Below are positions 16,357 to 25,422 of a stretch of 64,000 bases of DNA, one piece after another. The position numbers and the translations under genes are program-made. The notes under the pieces are model-generated. The model worked only from the letters and a program-made list of their open reading frames with translations, had not been told where the DNA came from and did no database searches. Origin of the DNA: Streptomyces sp. B21-083 (GTDB lineage: Bacteria; Actinomycetota; Actinomycetes; Streptomycetales; Streptomycetaceae); contig NZ_JARUND010000002.1 of assembly GCF_036898825.1 (NCBI RefSeq), positions 2,852,001 to 2,916,000 on the forward strand. Direction: 5' to 3'. Position 1 is the first letter of the stretch. Each line of letters begins with the position of its first letter.

Positions 16357-16734
16357 TCAGCCGTCGCGGCGGGCGGTGGCGCGGCGGCGCAGTACGTAGG
16401 TGCCGGCGCCCGCGAGCAGCAGCGCGCCGGTGGCCGAACCGATGAGGGTGCCGGTGTTGTCGTTCTGGGCAGGGGCCTCGCCTGCGGCGACTCCGCCCCG
16501 GGGGTAGCCCTTGCCGAGCTTCTGGGCCTTCATGGCGGCCTCCTTGAGGGTCCTGGCGTCCTCGGCCTTCTTCTTCGCCAGGGCCTCCTTGCCGGACGGG
16601 CTCAGGTCGGACGCGGCCGGCGTCGGAGTCGGGCTGGTGGCGAAGGCCGCGGTGGCCGGGACGAGCAGCGCGCCGGCCGCGACGCCGGTCAGGACGGCGA
16701 CACGAAGCGGACGCAGGGTGAGACGGCGGGACAT
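16357..16734 (-). CDS. Small secreted surface protein with C-terminal membrane anchor
   Basis: 125 residues: signal peptide (about 1-31, ending AFA-T), a lysine/alanine-rich helical middle (ALAKKKAEDARTLKEAAMKAQKLGKG), a short linker, then a C-terminal hydrophobic span and RRRATARRDG tail. This is the layout of a wall-sorted or membrane-anchored protein, but no standard LPxTG is visible; N-D-N-T-G precedes the span. It sits directly upstream of the sortase, so it is the natural candidate substrate (inference). ATG at 16734 has GGAG 7 bases upstream. Confidence 0.7.
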   Translation of the reverse strand: MSRRLTLRPLRVAVLTGVAAGALLVPATAAFATSPTPTPAASDLSPSGKEALAKKKAEDARTLKEAAMKAQKLGKGYPRGGVAAGEAPAQNDNTGTLIGSATGALLLAGAGTYVLRRRATARRDG

Positions 16735-16857
16735 GTAAGGGCTCCAGTTCCAGCCCGGCTTGGTCGTACCTGGTTGCCGATCCGCACCAGGTTCCGGGCA
16801 TGGCCTCACCCTGACGGCCACTTGTGAGGAAACTGTCAGATCGCCGTGGTCATCCCA

Positions 16858-18955
16858 TCAGGGTCGGCCGGGCCGCTCCGCCTTCTCCGCCTTCTCCGTC
16901 TCGGCTGTCGGCAGCCGCAGGGTGAAGGTCGCCCCCTCCCCCTCCGTGCTCGCCACCTCCACCGTGCCGCCGTGGGCCTCGGCGAGCTTGAGGACGATCG
17001 CCAGGCCGAGACCGCTGCCGCCGGTGCTGCGGTTGCGGGACTTCTCCGCGCGCCAGAAGCGGTCGAACACATACGGGAGATCACCCGCCGGGATGCCGCT
17101 GCCGGTGTCGGACACCTCGACGGCCAGCTCGCCGCCCGCCTCTGTGACGTACGAGCGCAGGGTCACCGTTCCGCCGGGCGGGGTGTGGCGTACCGCGTTG
17201 GAGAGCAGGTTGCTGACGGCCTGGCGCAGCCGTACGGGGTCGGCGTCGAGGAGTGGCGGGTGAGGGGCGTCCGGGGGCGGTGCCGGGACCGTGAGAGCGA
17301 CGCCCGCCGTCTCGGCCAACCCCTGGTGGGCGGAGGCGACTTGACCCAGCAGCTCGTCGACCCGTACCGGCTTGCGGTGCAGTCGCAGGGCGCCCGCGTC
17401 GGCCGCGCCCAGGTCCTGGAGGTCGTTGATGAGGTGCTGGAGCTGCACCGCCTCCTCCAGGAGCGAGGAGACGAACGCCGGGTCGGGTACGGCCAGTCCG
17501 TCATGGGCCGCCTCCAGCCAGCCCCTGATGTTGCTCAGCGGCGTACGCAGCTCGTGCGCGACATCGCTGACCATCACCTTGCGCTGCTCCTCCAGGCGGG
17601 ACCGGTGCGCGGCCATGTCGTTGAAGGCCGCCGTCAGCCGCCCGATCTCGTTGTCCGAGACGACACGCACGGGCTCCGGCGCCGCGTCCAGCCCGTCCCG
17701 CATGCGCTGGGCGGCGCCGGTGAGGGCGTGCAACGGGCGTACGAGCCTGGCTCCGGCGAGCACCGAGGCGCCGACGGTGAGGGCGAGGACCAGGGCGGTG
17801 ACACCGGCGATGCGTGCGGTGTTGGCCCGGGAGAGGTCGAGGCCGGGGACGCCGGCGGCGCCCGGACCGTCGATGAACAGCAGGGCGGGCTCGGCGACAT
17901 AGGCCGTGAGCTGTTCGCTGCGGGCGCTGCCGACACAGGCCGCCACGGCCCGGTCGTATCCGCTGTCGCGGAGCTCGGTGGGCGGGGTGTAGTCGAACGC
18001 GCCCCCGCCAGCCACCTTCCGCGCGATCATCTCGGCGTCCTCCGCCTTCTTTGCGGCCAGGGCCGCCGCCTCCCGCTTGCTGAGGCCTTCCAGGTCGGCG
18101 GTCGCGTCGTCCCGTGCGTATCCGTATCCGTAGCCGCGGTCCCAGGACAGGTTCAGGTTCAGTTTCACGGCGGCACGGTTCTGCCGCTTCAGGCAGGCGT
18201 CGGCGAGTTGGTTGAGGGCGCTGAGGGCCTTCTGCTCGGTCGGGGTGGGGCTCACCGGGTAGGACGCCAGACACTTGGCTTCCATGTCACGGTCGGTGAC
18301 GCTGTTGGTGCCGCCCTCGGTCTCGTCGCCCACGAACTGGACGCGGGGCCGGCCGGCCGGGCTGTCGACGACGTCGGCGGCGATGCCCATCTTGCCGAGG
18401 CACTGCACCCGCCCGGCGGACGCCTTCCGCAGCGCGGCGCGTTCCTTCGCGGGCAGCCGGAAGGGCCCCACGGCCCGTGGATCGACGCGGTCCCCGCCGG
18501 CCCTGGCCGCGTCGGACACCAGGACGGGGTCGACGGACAGGGGGTCCACGACCGCCGAGGGCTGCGGTGCGAGGGAGACCGCCGTCGAACCACCCGCCGT
18601 GGAGCGCGAGTCGGCCGAGTCGGCGAACGGGCGGCGGCCACGGGTGGTGAGCACGATCCGGCGTCCGGACTCCTGGGCGAGCTCGCGCACGGTGGTGTCG
18701 ACGCCGTCCCAGTCCCGGTGGGTGGCCGCGTATCCGAGGAGGGTGTCGTAGATCTTCGCGTCGGACTTGAGGTTCTGCCCCTGTTCCTGGCGGATCGCGA
18801 CGGAGGTCGTCTGCACGGCGAGCCAGGCGGTGGCGGCGACCGAGCAGGAGGCGACCAGCGCCGTCACGGTCAACAGCCGCCCGGCCAGGCTTTTTCGGAG
18901 CGGCAGCCGGGTCCCCGGCGCGCCCGCTGCCCCGTCGCCCGTCCCGCCCCTTCTG

Positions 18956-18969
<14 letters not shown>
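16858..18969 (-). CDS. Sensor histidine kinase with large extracytoplasmic domain
   Basis: 703 residues. One membrane span (about 29-52), an extracytoplasmic region of about 340 residues with several cysteines (CLGKMG, AKCLAS, DACLKRQ, VAACVG), a second span (VTALVLALTVGASVLAG), HAMP, then the H-box VAHELRTPLSNIRGWLEA, N-box NLLSNAVRHTP, DTGSGI and GGSGLGLAIV ATP-binding motifs. It phosphorylates the response regulator whose gene overlaps its start by 14 bases. The large cysteine-containing sensor domain is not one I recognise; being upstream of a wall protein and sortase suggests envelope sensing. Confidence 0.9.
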
Positions 18970-19726
<757 letters not shown>

Positions 19727-19773
19727 GCCGCAGATGGTAGCGAGCGCCGGCGTCGGGATGGTCGTAAGCGGCT

Positions 19774-21135
19774 TTACCGGGAGGGTAGTTCGGTGGTGGA
19801 GAGGCGTGGATGCAGTCGGGTCGTCGAGCGGCCCGTGAGGTCGAGCAGCAGCTCGGCGAAGAGGGCGTCGCCCCAGCCGAACCAGGGGCGGGTGAAGGTC
19901 GCGGGGTCGTCGACGTGGAAGCTCTCGTGCATGGAGCCGGTGCCCGCGTCGGTACGCAGCAGCAGCTCGGCGAGACGGACCCGCTCGGCCTCGTCGTCGC
20001 TGGTCAGAGCCTGCATGGTGAGGGAGAGCGGCCAGACATGACCGGGCGGGGTGTGCGGGCTGCCGATGCCGGCGGCCGAACCACCCGAGTAGTAGAAGGG
20101 GTTGGCGTCGCTGAGGACGAACTCGCGGGTGCGCAGGTAGAGCTGGTTGCCCGGGTCGCACCAGCCCAGGTAGGGCAGCGAGAGCAGGCTCGGGATGTTG
20201 GCGTCGTCCATGAGCGACTGCCCGCCGAGACCGTCGACTTCGTACGCGTACACCGCCGGGTCTGCCCCCGTGGTCACCCCGTGCGTACGGACCCCGGTGG
20301 CGATCTCGCCCGAGAGGGCGGTGGCGTCGGCGGCGAGGCCGAGGTCTCCGATCGCCGTCGCCAGTTCGGCGAGGCCGGCGAGGGAGACGGCCGCCATGGC
20401 GTTGGCCGGGACCAGATAGCCGTACCGGCAGCGGTCGTCGCTGGGGCGGAAGCCGGACCAGGTCATACCGGTGGGCGCGGTCGGCGCACCCCGGCCGCCG
20501 CGTGCCAGCGTGTCGTACTCGTAGTCGCCGAGGCGCCTGAACTCGTACGGTGAGCGGTTCTCGTGGTCCTGCTCGGTCCGCCACAGGGCGATGATCCGGC
20601 GGGCGGCGCGCGCGAAGCGGTCGTCGGCGGTGAGGTGGCCGAGGCCGCCGGTGGCCCGCCAGATGCCGTAGGCGAGCTGGAGCGGGGCACAGAGCGAGTC
20701 GATCTCGTACTTCTGCTCCCAGACCAGCGGGTCGGGGGTCGGGTCGTCGGTGTGACCGGCGCCGGAGCCGTCGGGTTCGGCGTTGAAGGCGTTGGCGTAC
20801 GGGTCGGCGAGGACGTACCGCAGCTGGCGGCGCAGGACGCCGGTGAGCGCGGCGGCGACGGCGGGGTCGTCGGCGGCGAGGAGGTACGGGCGGACCTGGG
20901 CGGTGCTGTCGCGCAGCCACATCGCGGGGATGTCGCCGGTGAGGACGAAGACCTCGCCGTCGGGCAGCGGACGCATGGCCCTGCCCCAGGTGCCGGCCAG
21001 CAGCCGGGTGAAGCGGTCGGCGGCGCGCGGGTCGAGGGAGCGCAGCTCACGGTGCACGTCGGCGCTCAGGGCGCGGAGACCTTCCGGCAGCGCACCTTCC
21101 CGCAGTCCGCCTTTCGGATCGTCGATCGGCTGCAT
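19774..21135 (-). CDS. GH125 exo-alpha-1,6-mannosidase-like hydrolase
   Basis: 453 residues, cytoplasmic (no signal peptide). Family GH125 (formerly DUF1237) features: VFVLTGDIPAMWLRDSTAQVRPYL near residues 65-90, carrying the catalytic-acid region, EQKYEIDSLCAPLQLAYG, FRPSDDRCRYGYLVPANAMA and the C-terminal GSMHESFHVDDP ... RPWFGWGDALF. GH125 enzymes remove alpha-1,6-linked mannose by inversion. ATG at 21135 fits GGAGG spaced 6 bases; the ATG at 21141 is too close. It is divergent from a LacI regulator and sugar ABC importer and shares their operators, so import and trimming of manno-oligosaccharides is likely. Confidence 0.88.
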   Translation of the reverse strand: MQPIDDPKGGLREGALPEGLRALSADVHRELRSLDPRAADRFTRLLAGTWGRAMRPLPDGEVFVLTGDIPAMWLRDSTAQVRPYLLAADDPAVAAALTGVLRRQLRYVLADPYANAFNAEPDGSGAGHTDDPTPDPLVWEQKYEIDSLCAPLQLAYGIWRATGGLGHLTADDRFARAARRIIALWRTEQDHENRSPYEFRRLGDYEYDTLARGGRGAPTAPTGMTWSGFRPSDDRCRYGYLVPANAMAAVSLAGLAELATAIGDLGLAADATALSGEIATGVRTHGVTTGADPAVYAYEVDGLGGQSLMDDANIPSLLSLPYLGWCDPGNQLYLRTREFVLSDANPFYYSGGSAAGIGSPHTPPGHVWPLSLTMQALTSDDEAERVRLAELLLRTDAGTGSMHESFHVDDPATFTRPWFGWGDALFAELLLDLTGRSTTRLHPRLSTTELPSR

Positions 21136-21168
21136 GATCATCCTCCCGCGCACTTCCCACAGACTGAG

Positions 21169-21194
21169 ACAACGTTGTTTTGAAACAACGTTGT
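21169..21194. promoter_or_regulatory. Double LacI-type operator (ACAACGTTGT x 2)
   Basis: Two copies of the palindrome ACAACGTTGT at 21169-21178 and 21185-21194, 16 bases apart and on the same face of the helix within about half a turn, upstream of the GH125 start. The sequence is typical of LacI-family operators, and the regulator gene is adjacent. Confidence 0.75.
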
Positions 21195-21257
21195 CGGACC
21201 ATACAAACCGACCCCGGGAACGCGCAAGGCATGCAAAATCCCTGTTGCGATCCATTG

Positions 21258-21267
21258 ACAACGTTGT
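21258..21267. promoter_or_regulatory. Third LacI-type operator overlapping a -35-like TTGACA
   Basis: The same 10-bp palindrome ACAACGTTGT at 21258-21267 overlaps TTGACA (21255-21260) in front of the LacI gene, so the regulator probably controls its own operon. The spacing to the double site allows DNA looping (inference). Confidence 0.7.
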
Positions 21268-21332
21268 TTCGCAGAGGTTTGCTGTGCGGCACACAGCGAC
21301 ACCCAGCGACCCTTTTCGGAGTGATGCCGGAC

Positions 21333-22346
21333 ATGCGAACGCCCACCATGCGGGAGGTCGCCGCCCTCGCCGGGGTGTCGATCAAGACCGTCTCCCGGTT
21401 CGTCAACGGTGACAAGACGGTCTCCCCCGCCATCGCGGAGCGGGTGCGCGCAGCCATAGACGAGACCGGCTACCGGCGTAACGACCTCGCCCGGAGCCTG
21501 CGCCCCGGGCAGCGCAGCACCACGCTCGCGCTGCTGGTGGGCGACCTGACCAACCCGTTCTACGGTTCGATCGCCAACGGGGTCATGGGGGTGGCCCGCG
21601 CCCACGGCCACAACGTCGTCCTGGCCAGCTCCGACGAGGACCCCGAGGCCGAGCGCCGGGGCATCGACGACCTGCTCGGGCAGCGCGTCGCCGGGCTGCT
21701 GATCGTGCCGGGCGCGATGGACTACGGCTACCTGGGCCGCGAGGTCGCTCAGGGCACCCCGGTGGTCTTCCTGGACCGGCCCGCGCTGGGTCTGGACGCG
21801 GACACCGTGCTGCTGGACAACCACGGGGGCGCCCGGAAGGCCACCGAGCATCTGATCGCCGCCGGTCACCGGCGGATCGGCGTCGTGGTGGCGGCCAGCT
21901 ACTACACCACGGGCCGCCGCCTCGACGGCTATCTGGAGGCCATGCGCGCCGCCTTCGGCGAGGTCGACGAGGCCCTGATCGCCCGGTTGGAGCACGGCAC
22001 GCGGGCGGAGGCCGAGCAGGCCGCCGCCGAACTGCTGGCGCTGCCCCCGGGCCGCCGTCCCACGGCGCTGTTCACCACCACCAACTTCCTGACCCACGGC
22101 GCCCTTCGGGCCATGGGCCCTGGACTGGGGCCGGGTCAGGGTCCGGCCCTGGTCGGCTTCGACGACTTCCCGTTCGCCGACCTGCTGCCGACCCCTGTGA
22201 CCGTCGTGTCCGGGGACGCCTTCGAGATGGGCCGCGAGGCCGCCCGGCTGCTGCTGGCCCGGATCGCGGGCGAGAGCGGACCACCCCGCCGGGTCGAGCT
22301 CGGCACCGTACTGACCCCCCGTGGAAGCGGAGAGCTGACGCCATGA
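21333..22346 (+). CDS. LacI-family transcriptional regulator
   Basis: 337 residues. The N-terminal helix-turn-helix MREVAALAGVSIKTVSRFVNG is followed by the hinge NDLARSLRPG and a periplasmic-binding-like ligand domain (TLALLVGDLTNPFYGSIANGV, VGFDDFPFADLL). GGAG at 21318 is 11 bases from ATG 21333 but only 2 from ATG 21324, so 21333 is preferred. It is the first gene of the sugar ABC operon and overlaps the ATPase gene by four bases. The likely operator is ACAACGTTGT, present three times upstream. Confidence 0.9.
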   Translation: MRTPTMREVAALAGVSIKTVSRFVNGDKTVSPAIAERVRAAIDETGYRRNDLARSLRPGQRSTTLALLVGDLTNPFYGSIANGVMGVARAHGHNVVLASSDEDPEAERRGIDDLLGQRVAGLLIVPGAMDYGYLGREVAQGTPVVFLDRPALGLDADTVLLDNHGGARKATEHLIAAGHRRIGVVVAASYYTTGRRLDGYLEAMRAAFGEVDEALIARLEHGTRAEAEQAAAELLALPPGRRPTALFTTTNFLTHGALRAMGPGLGPGQGPALVGFDDFPFADLLPTPVTVVSGDAFEMGREAARLLLARIAGESGPPRRVELGTVLTPRGSGELTP

Positions 22347-23233
22347 GCACCCCCACTCCGGCCACCCCGGCTCCGGCGGGCCCGACCGCGCGCGGGGCCA
22401 CGGCCGCCACCCCCGTCCTCGAACTGGCCGGCATAGTCAAGAGCTACGGCCAGGTCCAGGCGCTGCGCGGAGCCGCGCTCACCGTCTACCCGGGCGAGGT
22501 GGTCGCGCTGGTCGGTGACAACGGCGCCGGCAAGAGCACCACGATCAAGGTCATCTCCGGGGTGATCCAGCCCGACGCGGGCGAGATAAGGATCGACGGC
22601 AGGCCGGTGACGATCCCGGACCCGATCGCCGCCCGCCGGCTGGGCATCGAGACCGTCTACCAGGACCTGGCCCTCGCACCCGACCTGGACCCCGCCGAGA
22701 ACCTGTTCCTGGGCCGCGAGATCATGCGCCCCGGTCTGCTCGGCAGGCTCGGCTTCCTGGACCGGAAGGCCATGCGGACCAAGGCCGACGAGGCGTTCGG
22801 CTCGCTCGGTGTCGGCATCCAGGACACCGCCGCGCAGGTCGTCACGATGTCCGGCGGCCAGCGCCAGGGCATCGCGGTCGGCCGGGCGGTCAACTGGGCG
22901 GACCGGGTGCTGCTGATGGACGAACCGACGGCGGCACTGGGTGTCGTACAGACGCAGCGGGTCGGAGAGCTGATCCAGCGGGTCCGGGACTCGGGCGTGG
23001 CGGTGGTGCTGATCAGCCACAACCTGCCGTTCGTCTTCGAGTACGCGGACCGTATCGAGGTGCTGCGGCTCGGGCAGCGGGTCGCCCGGCTGTCCGGCGC
23101 GACAGCCACCAGCGAGAACGTGCTCGGCGCCATGACGGGCGCGCTCACCTTCGATGACGGAGCCGATCCCGAACCGGATCCGGCCCTGATTCCAGCCGTC
23201 GACGGCTCCGACCGCAGCGAGGACCAGTCATGA
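22343..23233 (+). CDS. Sugar ABC importer ATPase (single domain, ribose/fructose type)
   Basis: 296 residues with one ABC domain: Walker A GDNGAGKST, Q-loop VYQDLALAP, signature MSGGQRQG, Walker B VLLMDEPTAALG, H-loop ISHN. Unlike RbsA it has a single ATPase domain, as in the FrcA type, and would act as a homodimer. It is coupled to genes on both sides (ATGA overlaps). Confidence 0.92.
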   Translation: MSTPTPATPAPAGPTARGATAATPVLELAGIVKSYGQVQALRGAALTVYPGEVVALVGDNGAGKSTTIKVISGVIQPDAGEIRIDGRPVTIPDPIAARRLGIETVYQDLALAPDLDPAENLFLGREIMRPGLLGRLGFLDRKAMRTKADEAFGSLGVGIQDTAAQVVTMSGGQRQGIAVGRAVNWADRVLLMDEPTAALGVVQTQRVGELIQRVRDSGVAVVLISHNLPFVFEYADRIEVLRLGQRVARLSGATATSENVLGAMTGALTFDDGADPEPDPALIPAVDGSDRSEDQS

Positions 23234-24297
23234 CCCCCACGACCGAGGCGAAGCCCGCGAAGTCTACGAACCCCGCCGGGCCGGACGACGACACCACCAC
23301 CTCCCGTTCCCTGCGCTCGGCCGCCGTCGGCGCCGCCTGGCGCAACATGAAGGGCACCCGGAGCCTGGCCCTGGTCGTCCTGCTGGTGCTGCTGGCGGTG
23401 TTCGGCGCCATGTACCCCGACAACTTCCTCACCGCGTACAACCTGCGCAGCGTCGCCATCGAGGCCGCCTCGTACTGTGTGCTGGCCATCGGGATGACGT
23501 TCGTGATGACCACCGGGGGCATCGACCTGTCGGTCGGCTCGGTGCTGATCTTCTCCGGGGTCGTGGGCGTGAAGGTGATGTCCGCGCTGGGCGGCGGCGG
23601 CCCGCTGACCCTGCTGGCGGGCCTGGTGACCACGATGGCGACGGGTCTCGCCTGGGGCGTCCTGAACGGCCTGCTGGTCACGAAGGCCAAACTCCCGCCA
23701 CTGATCGCCACGTTGGCCACCCTCTCGGCGGCGGGCGGCGGCGCCCTGGTCCTCACCAACGGCCTGGACCTGCGCGGGGTCCCCGACTCCCTGGTCAGTG
23801 GCCTCGGCTTCGGCCGCTTCCTGGGCATCCCGTACACGGTGTGGCTGGCCATCGGTCTGACCATCGGCGGGGCGATCGTCCTGGGCCTGACCCGCTTCGG
23901 CACCTACACCCGCACGATCGGCTCCAACGTGGAGGCCGCCCGCCGCGCCGGAGTGGCCGTCGACCGTCATCTGATCAAGGTGTACGCGCTCTGCGGGCTC
24001 CTCGCCGGAATCGCCGCGTACGTCAACCTGGCCCGCTTCTCCACCACGACCGTCGGCGGCCACACCGGGGACAACCTCCAGGCGATCGTCGCCACCGTGC
24101 TCGGCGGCACCAGCCTCTTCGGCGGTGTGGGCAGCGTCCTGGGCACCGCCTTCGGCTCCCTCATCCCGGCCGTGCTGAGCAACGGTCTCGTCATCATCGG
24201 CCTCCAGCCGTTCTGGCAGCAGGTGGCGGTCGGCGCGGTCCTCGCGGGGGTCGTGTACGTCGATCACGTCAACCGGCGGCGCCGCACGCTGCGTTGA
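23230..24297 (+). CDS. Sugar ABC importer permease (RbsC type)
   Basis: 355 residues with about ten hydrophobic segments and the permease signature region TRFGTYTRTIGSNVEAARRAGV, which contacts the ATPase. TTGGIDLSVGSVL and ATVLGGTSLFGGVGSVLGT are hallmarks of the BPD_transp_2 family for monosaccharides. It overlaps the ATPase gene by four bases. Confidence 0.92.
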   Translation: MTPTTEAKPAKSTNPAGPDDDTTTSRSLRSAAVGAAWRNMKGTRSLALVVLLVLLAVFGAMYPDNFLTAYNLRSVAIEAASYCVLAIGMTFVMTTGGIDLSVGSVLIFSGVVGVKVMSALGGGGPLTLLAGLVTTMATGLAWGVLNGLLVTKAKLPPLIATLATLSAAGGGALVLTNGLDLRGVPDSLVSGLGFGRFLGIPYTVWLAIGLTIGGAIVLGLTRFGTYTRTIGSNVEAARRAGVAVDRHLIKVYALCGLLAGIAAYVNLARFSTTTVGGHTGDNLQAIVATVLGGTSLFGGVGSVLGTAFGSLIPAVLSNGLVIIGLQPFWQQVAVGAVLAGVVYVDHVNRRRRTLR

Positions 24298-24365
24298 AGC
24301 CCTGCTGCTCGCCCCCCTCCGAACGCCCCCCGCTCAACGCCCCGTCGCACCAATGGAGTTGCACC

Positions 24366-25346
24366 ATGAAGACCGCCAACCTCACCCTCAGAGGCGCTGC
24401 CCTCGCCAGCGTCGTCCTCCTCGGCGCCACCGCCTGCGGGTCCGGTGACTCCTCCTCCACCGCGAACCCGAAGGTGACCGTCATCCTGGGTACCGCGTCC
24501 GACTCCTTCTACAACACGCTCGGCTGCGGCGCGAAGGCCGAGGGCAAGAAGCTCGGCGCCACCGTGGACGTCCAGGGCGCGACCACCTTCGACCCGGCGA
24601 CCCAGACGCCGATCCTGACCAGCACGGTGGCCAAGAAGCCGAACGCCATCGTCATCGCGCCGACCGACTCCAAGGCGCTGGGTACGCCGCTGAAGCAGGC
24701 CAACGAGGCCGGCATCAAGATCGTGACGGCCGACACGGGCCTCGACGACACGAGCTTCGTCTCCTCCGCCGTCTCCTCCAACAACGTGGAGGGCGGCGCC
24801 GAGGCGGCTCGTACCCTGGCCAAGCTCGTCGGCGAGAAGGGCAAGATCGTCATCATCGGCGGTACCCCGGGTGTCACCACCGCCGACCAGCGGATCAAGG
24901 GCTTCGAGACCGAGATCAAGAAGTACCCGAACATCACCTTCGTCGGTGTCCAGCCCTCCACGCCCAGCGGTGGCGTCGTCGAGGCCGCCCGGCTGACCGC
25001 CGCGTCCCTCTCCAAGAATCCCGACCTGGCGGGCATCTTCTCGATCAGCACCCCGGCCAGTGACGGCGCCAACAACGCCATCAAGGACGCCGGAAAGGTC
25101 GGCAAGATCAAGGTCGTCGGCTTCGACGCGGGTCCCGCACAGGTCGAGCAGCTGAAGAAGGGCACGGTCCAGGCGCTGATCGCCCAGAAGGCGGAGGAGA
25201 TCGGCGCCCAGGCGGTCCAGCAGGCGGTGAACGCGATCCAGGGGAAGAAGGTGACGAAGTCGATCGGCACGTCGTTCGTGTCGATCACGGCGGCCAACCT
25301 GGGCGACGCGAACGTGAGCAAGTACGTATACCGGTCTACCTGCTGA
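24366..25346 (+). CDS. Sugar-binding lipoprotein of the ABC importer
   Basis: 326 residues. Lipobox LLGATAC with the lipidated cysteine at about residue 21, then a type-I periplasmic-binding-protein fold (KVTVILGTASDSFYNTLGCGAKAEGKKLG, VVGFDAGPAQVEQLKKG). Full-length for the ribose/galactose-binding family. Together with the adjacent permease and ATPase it makes a complete importer; the neighbouring GH125 enzyme points to mannose-type sugars. GGAG lies 7 bases before the ATG. Confidence 0.92.
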   Translation: MKTANLTLRGAALASVVLLGATACGSGDSSSTANPKVTVILGTASDSFYNTLGCGAKAEGKKLGATVDVQGATTFDPATQTPILTSTVAKKPNAIVIAPTDSKALGTPLKQANEAGIKIVTADTGLDDTSFVSSAVSSNNVEGGAEAARTLAKLVGEKGKIVIIGGTPGVTTADQRIKGFETEIKKYPNITFVGVQPSTPSGGVVEAARLTAASLSKNPDLAGIFSISTPASDGANNAIKDAGKVGKIKVVGFDAGPAQVEQLKKGTVQALIAQKAEEIGAQAVQQAVNAIQGKKVTKSIGTSFVSITAANLGDANVSKYVYRSTC

Positions 25347-25359
25347 CGCTCCGTCAGCA
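25341..25359 (+). terminator. Hairpin over the stop codon of the sugar-binding gene
   Basis: TGCTGACG-ctc-CGTCAGCA is a perfect 8-bp stem whose left arm contains the stop codon. Confidence 0.5.
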
Positions 25360-25391
25360 GATCCGCTGTCCCGGCTGGTGACAACTGCCGT

Positions 25392-25422
25392 GTGACTCCG
25401 CCCTGTTACGGGACGGAGTCAC
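25392..25422. terminator. Bidirectional hairpin between convergent genes
   Basis: GTGACTCCG (25392-25400) pairs with CGGAGTCAC (25414-25422), with an inner CCC/GGG. It lies between the convergent sugar-binding gene and kinase gene and overlaps the kinase stop. Confidence 0.6.
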
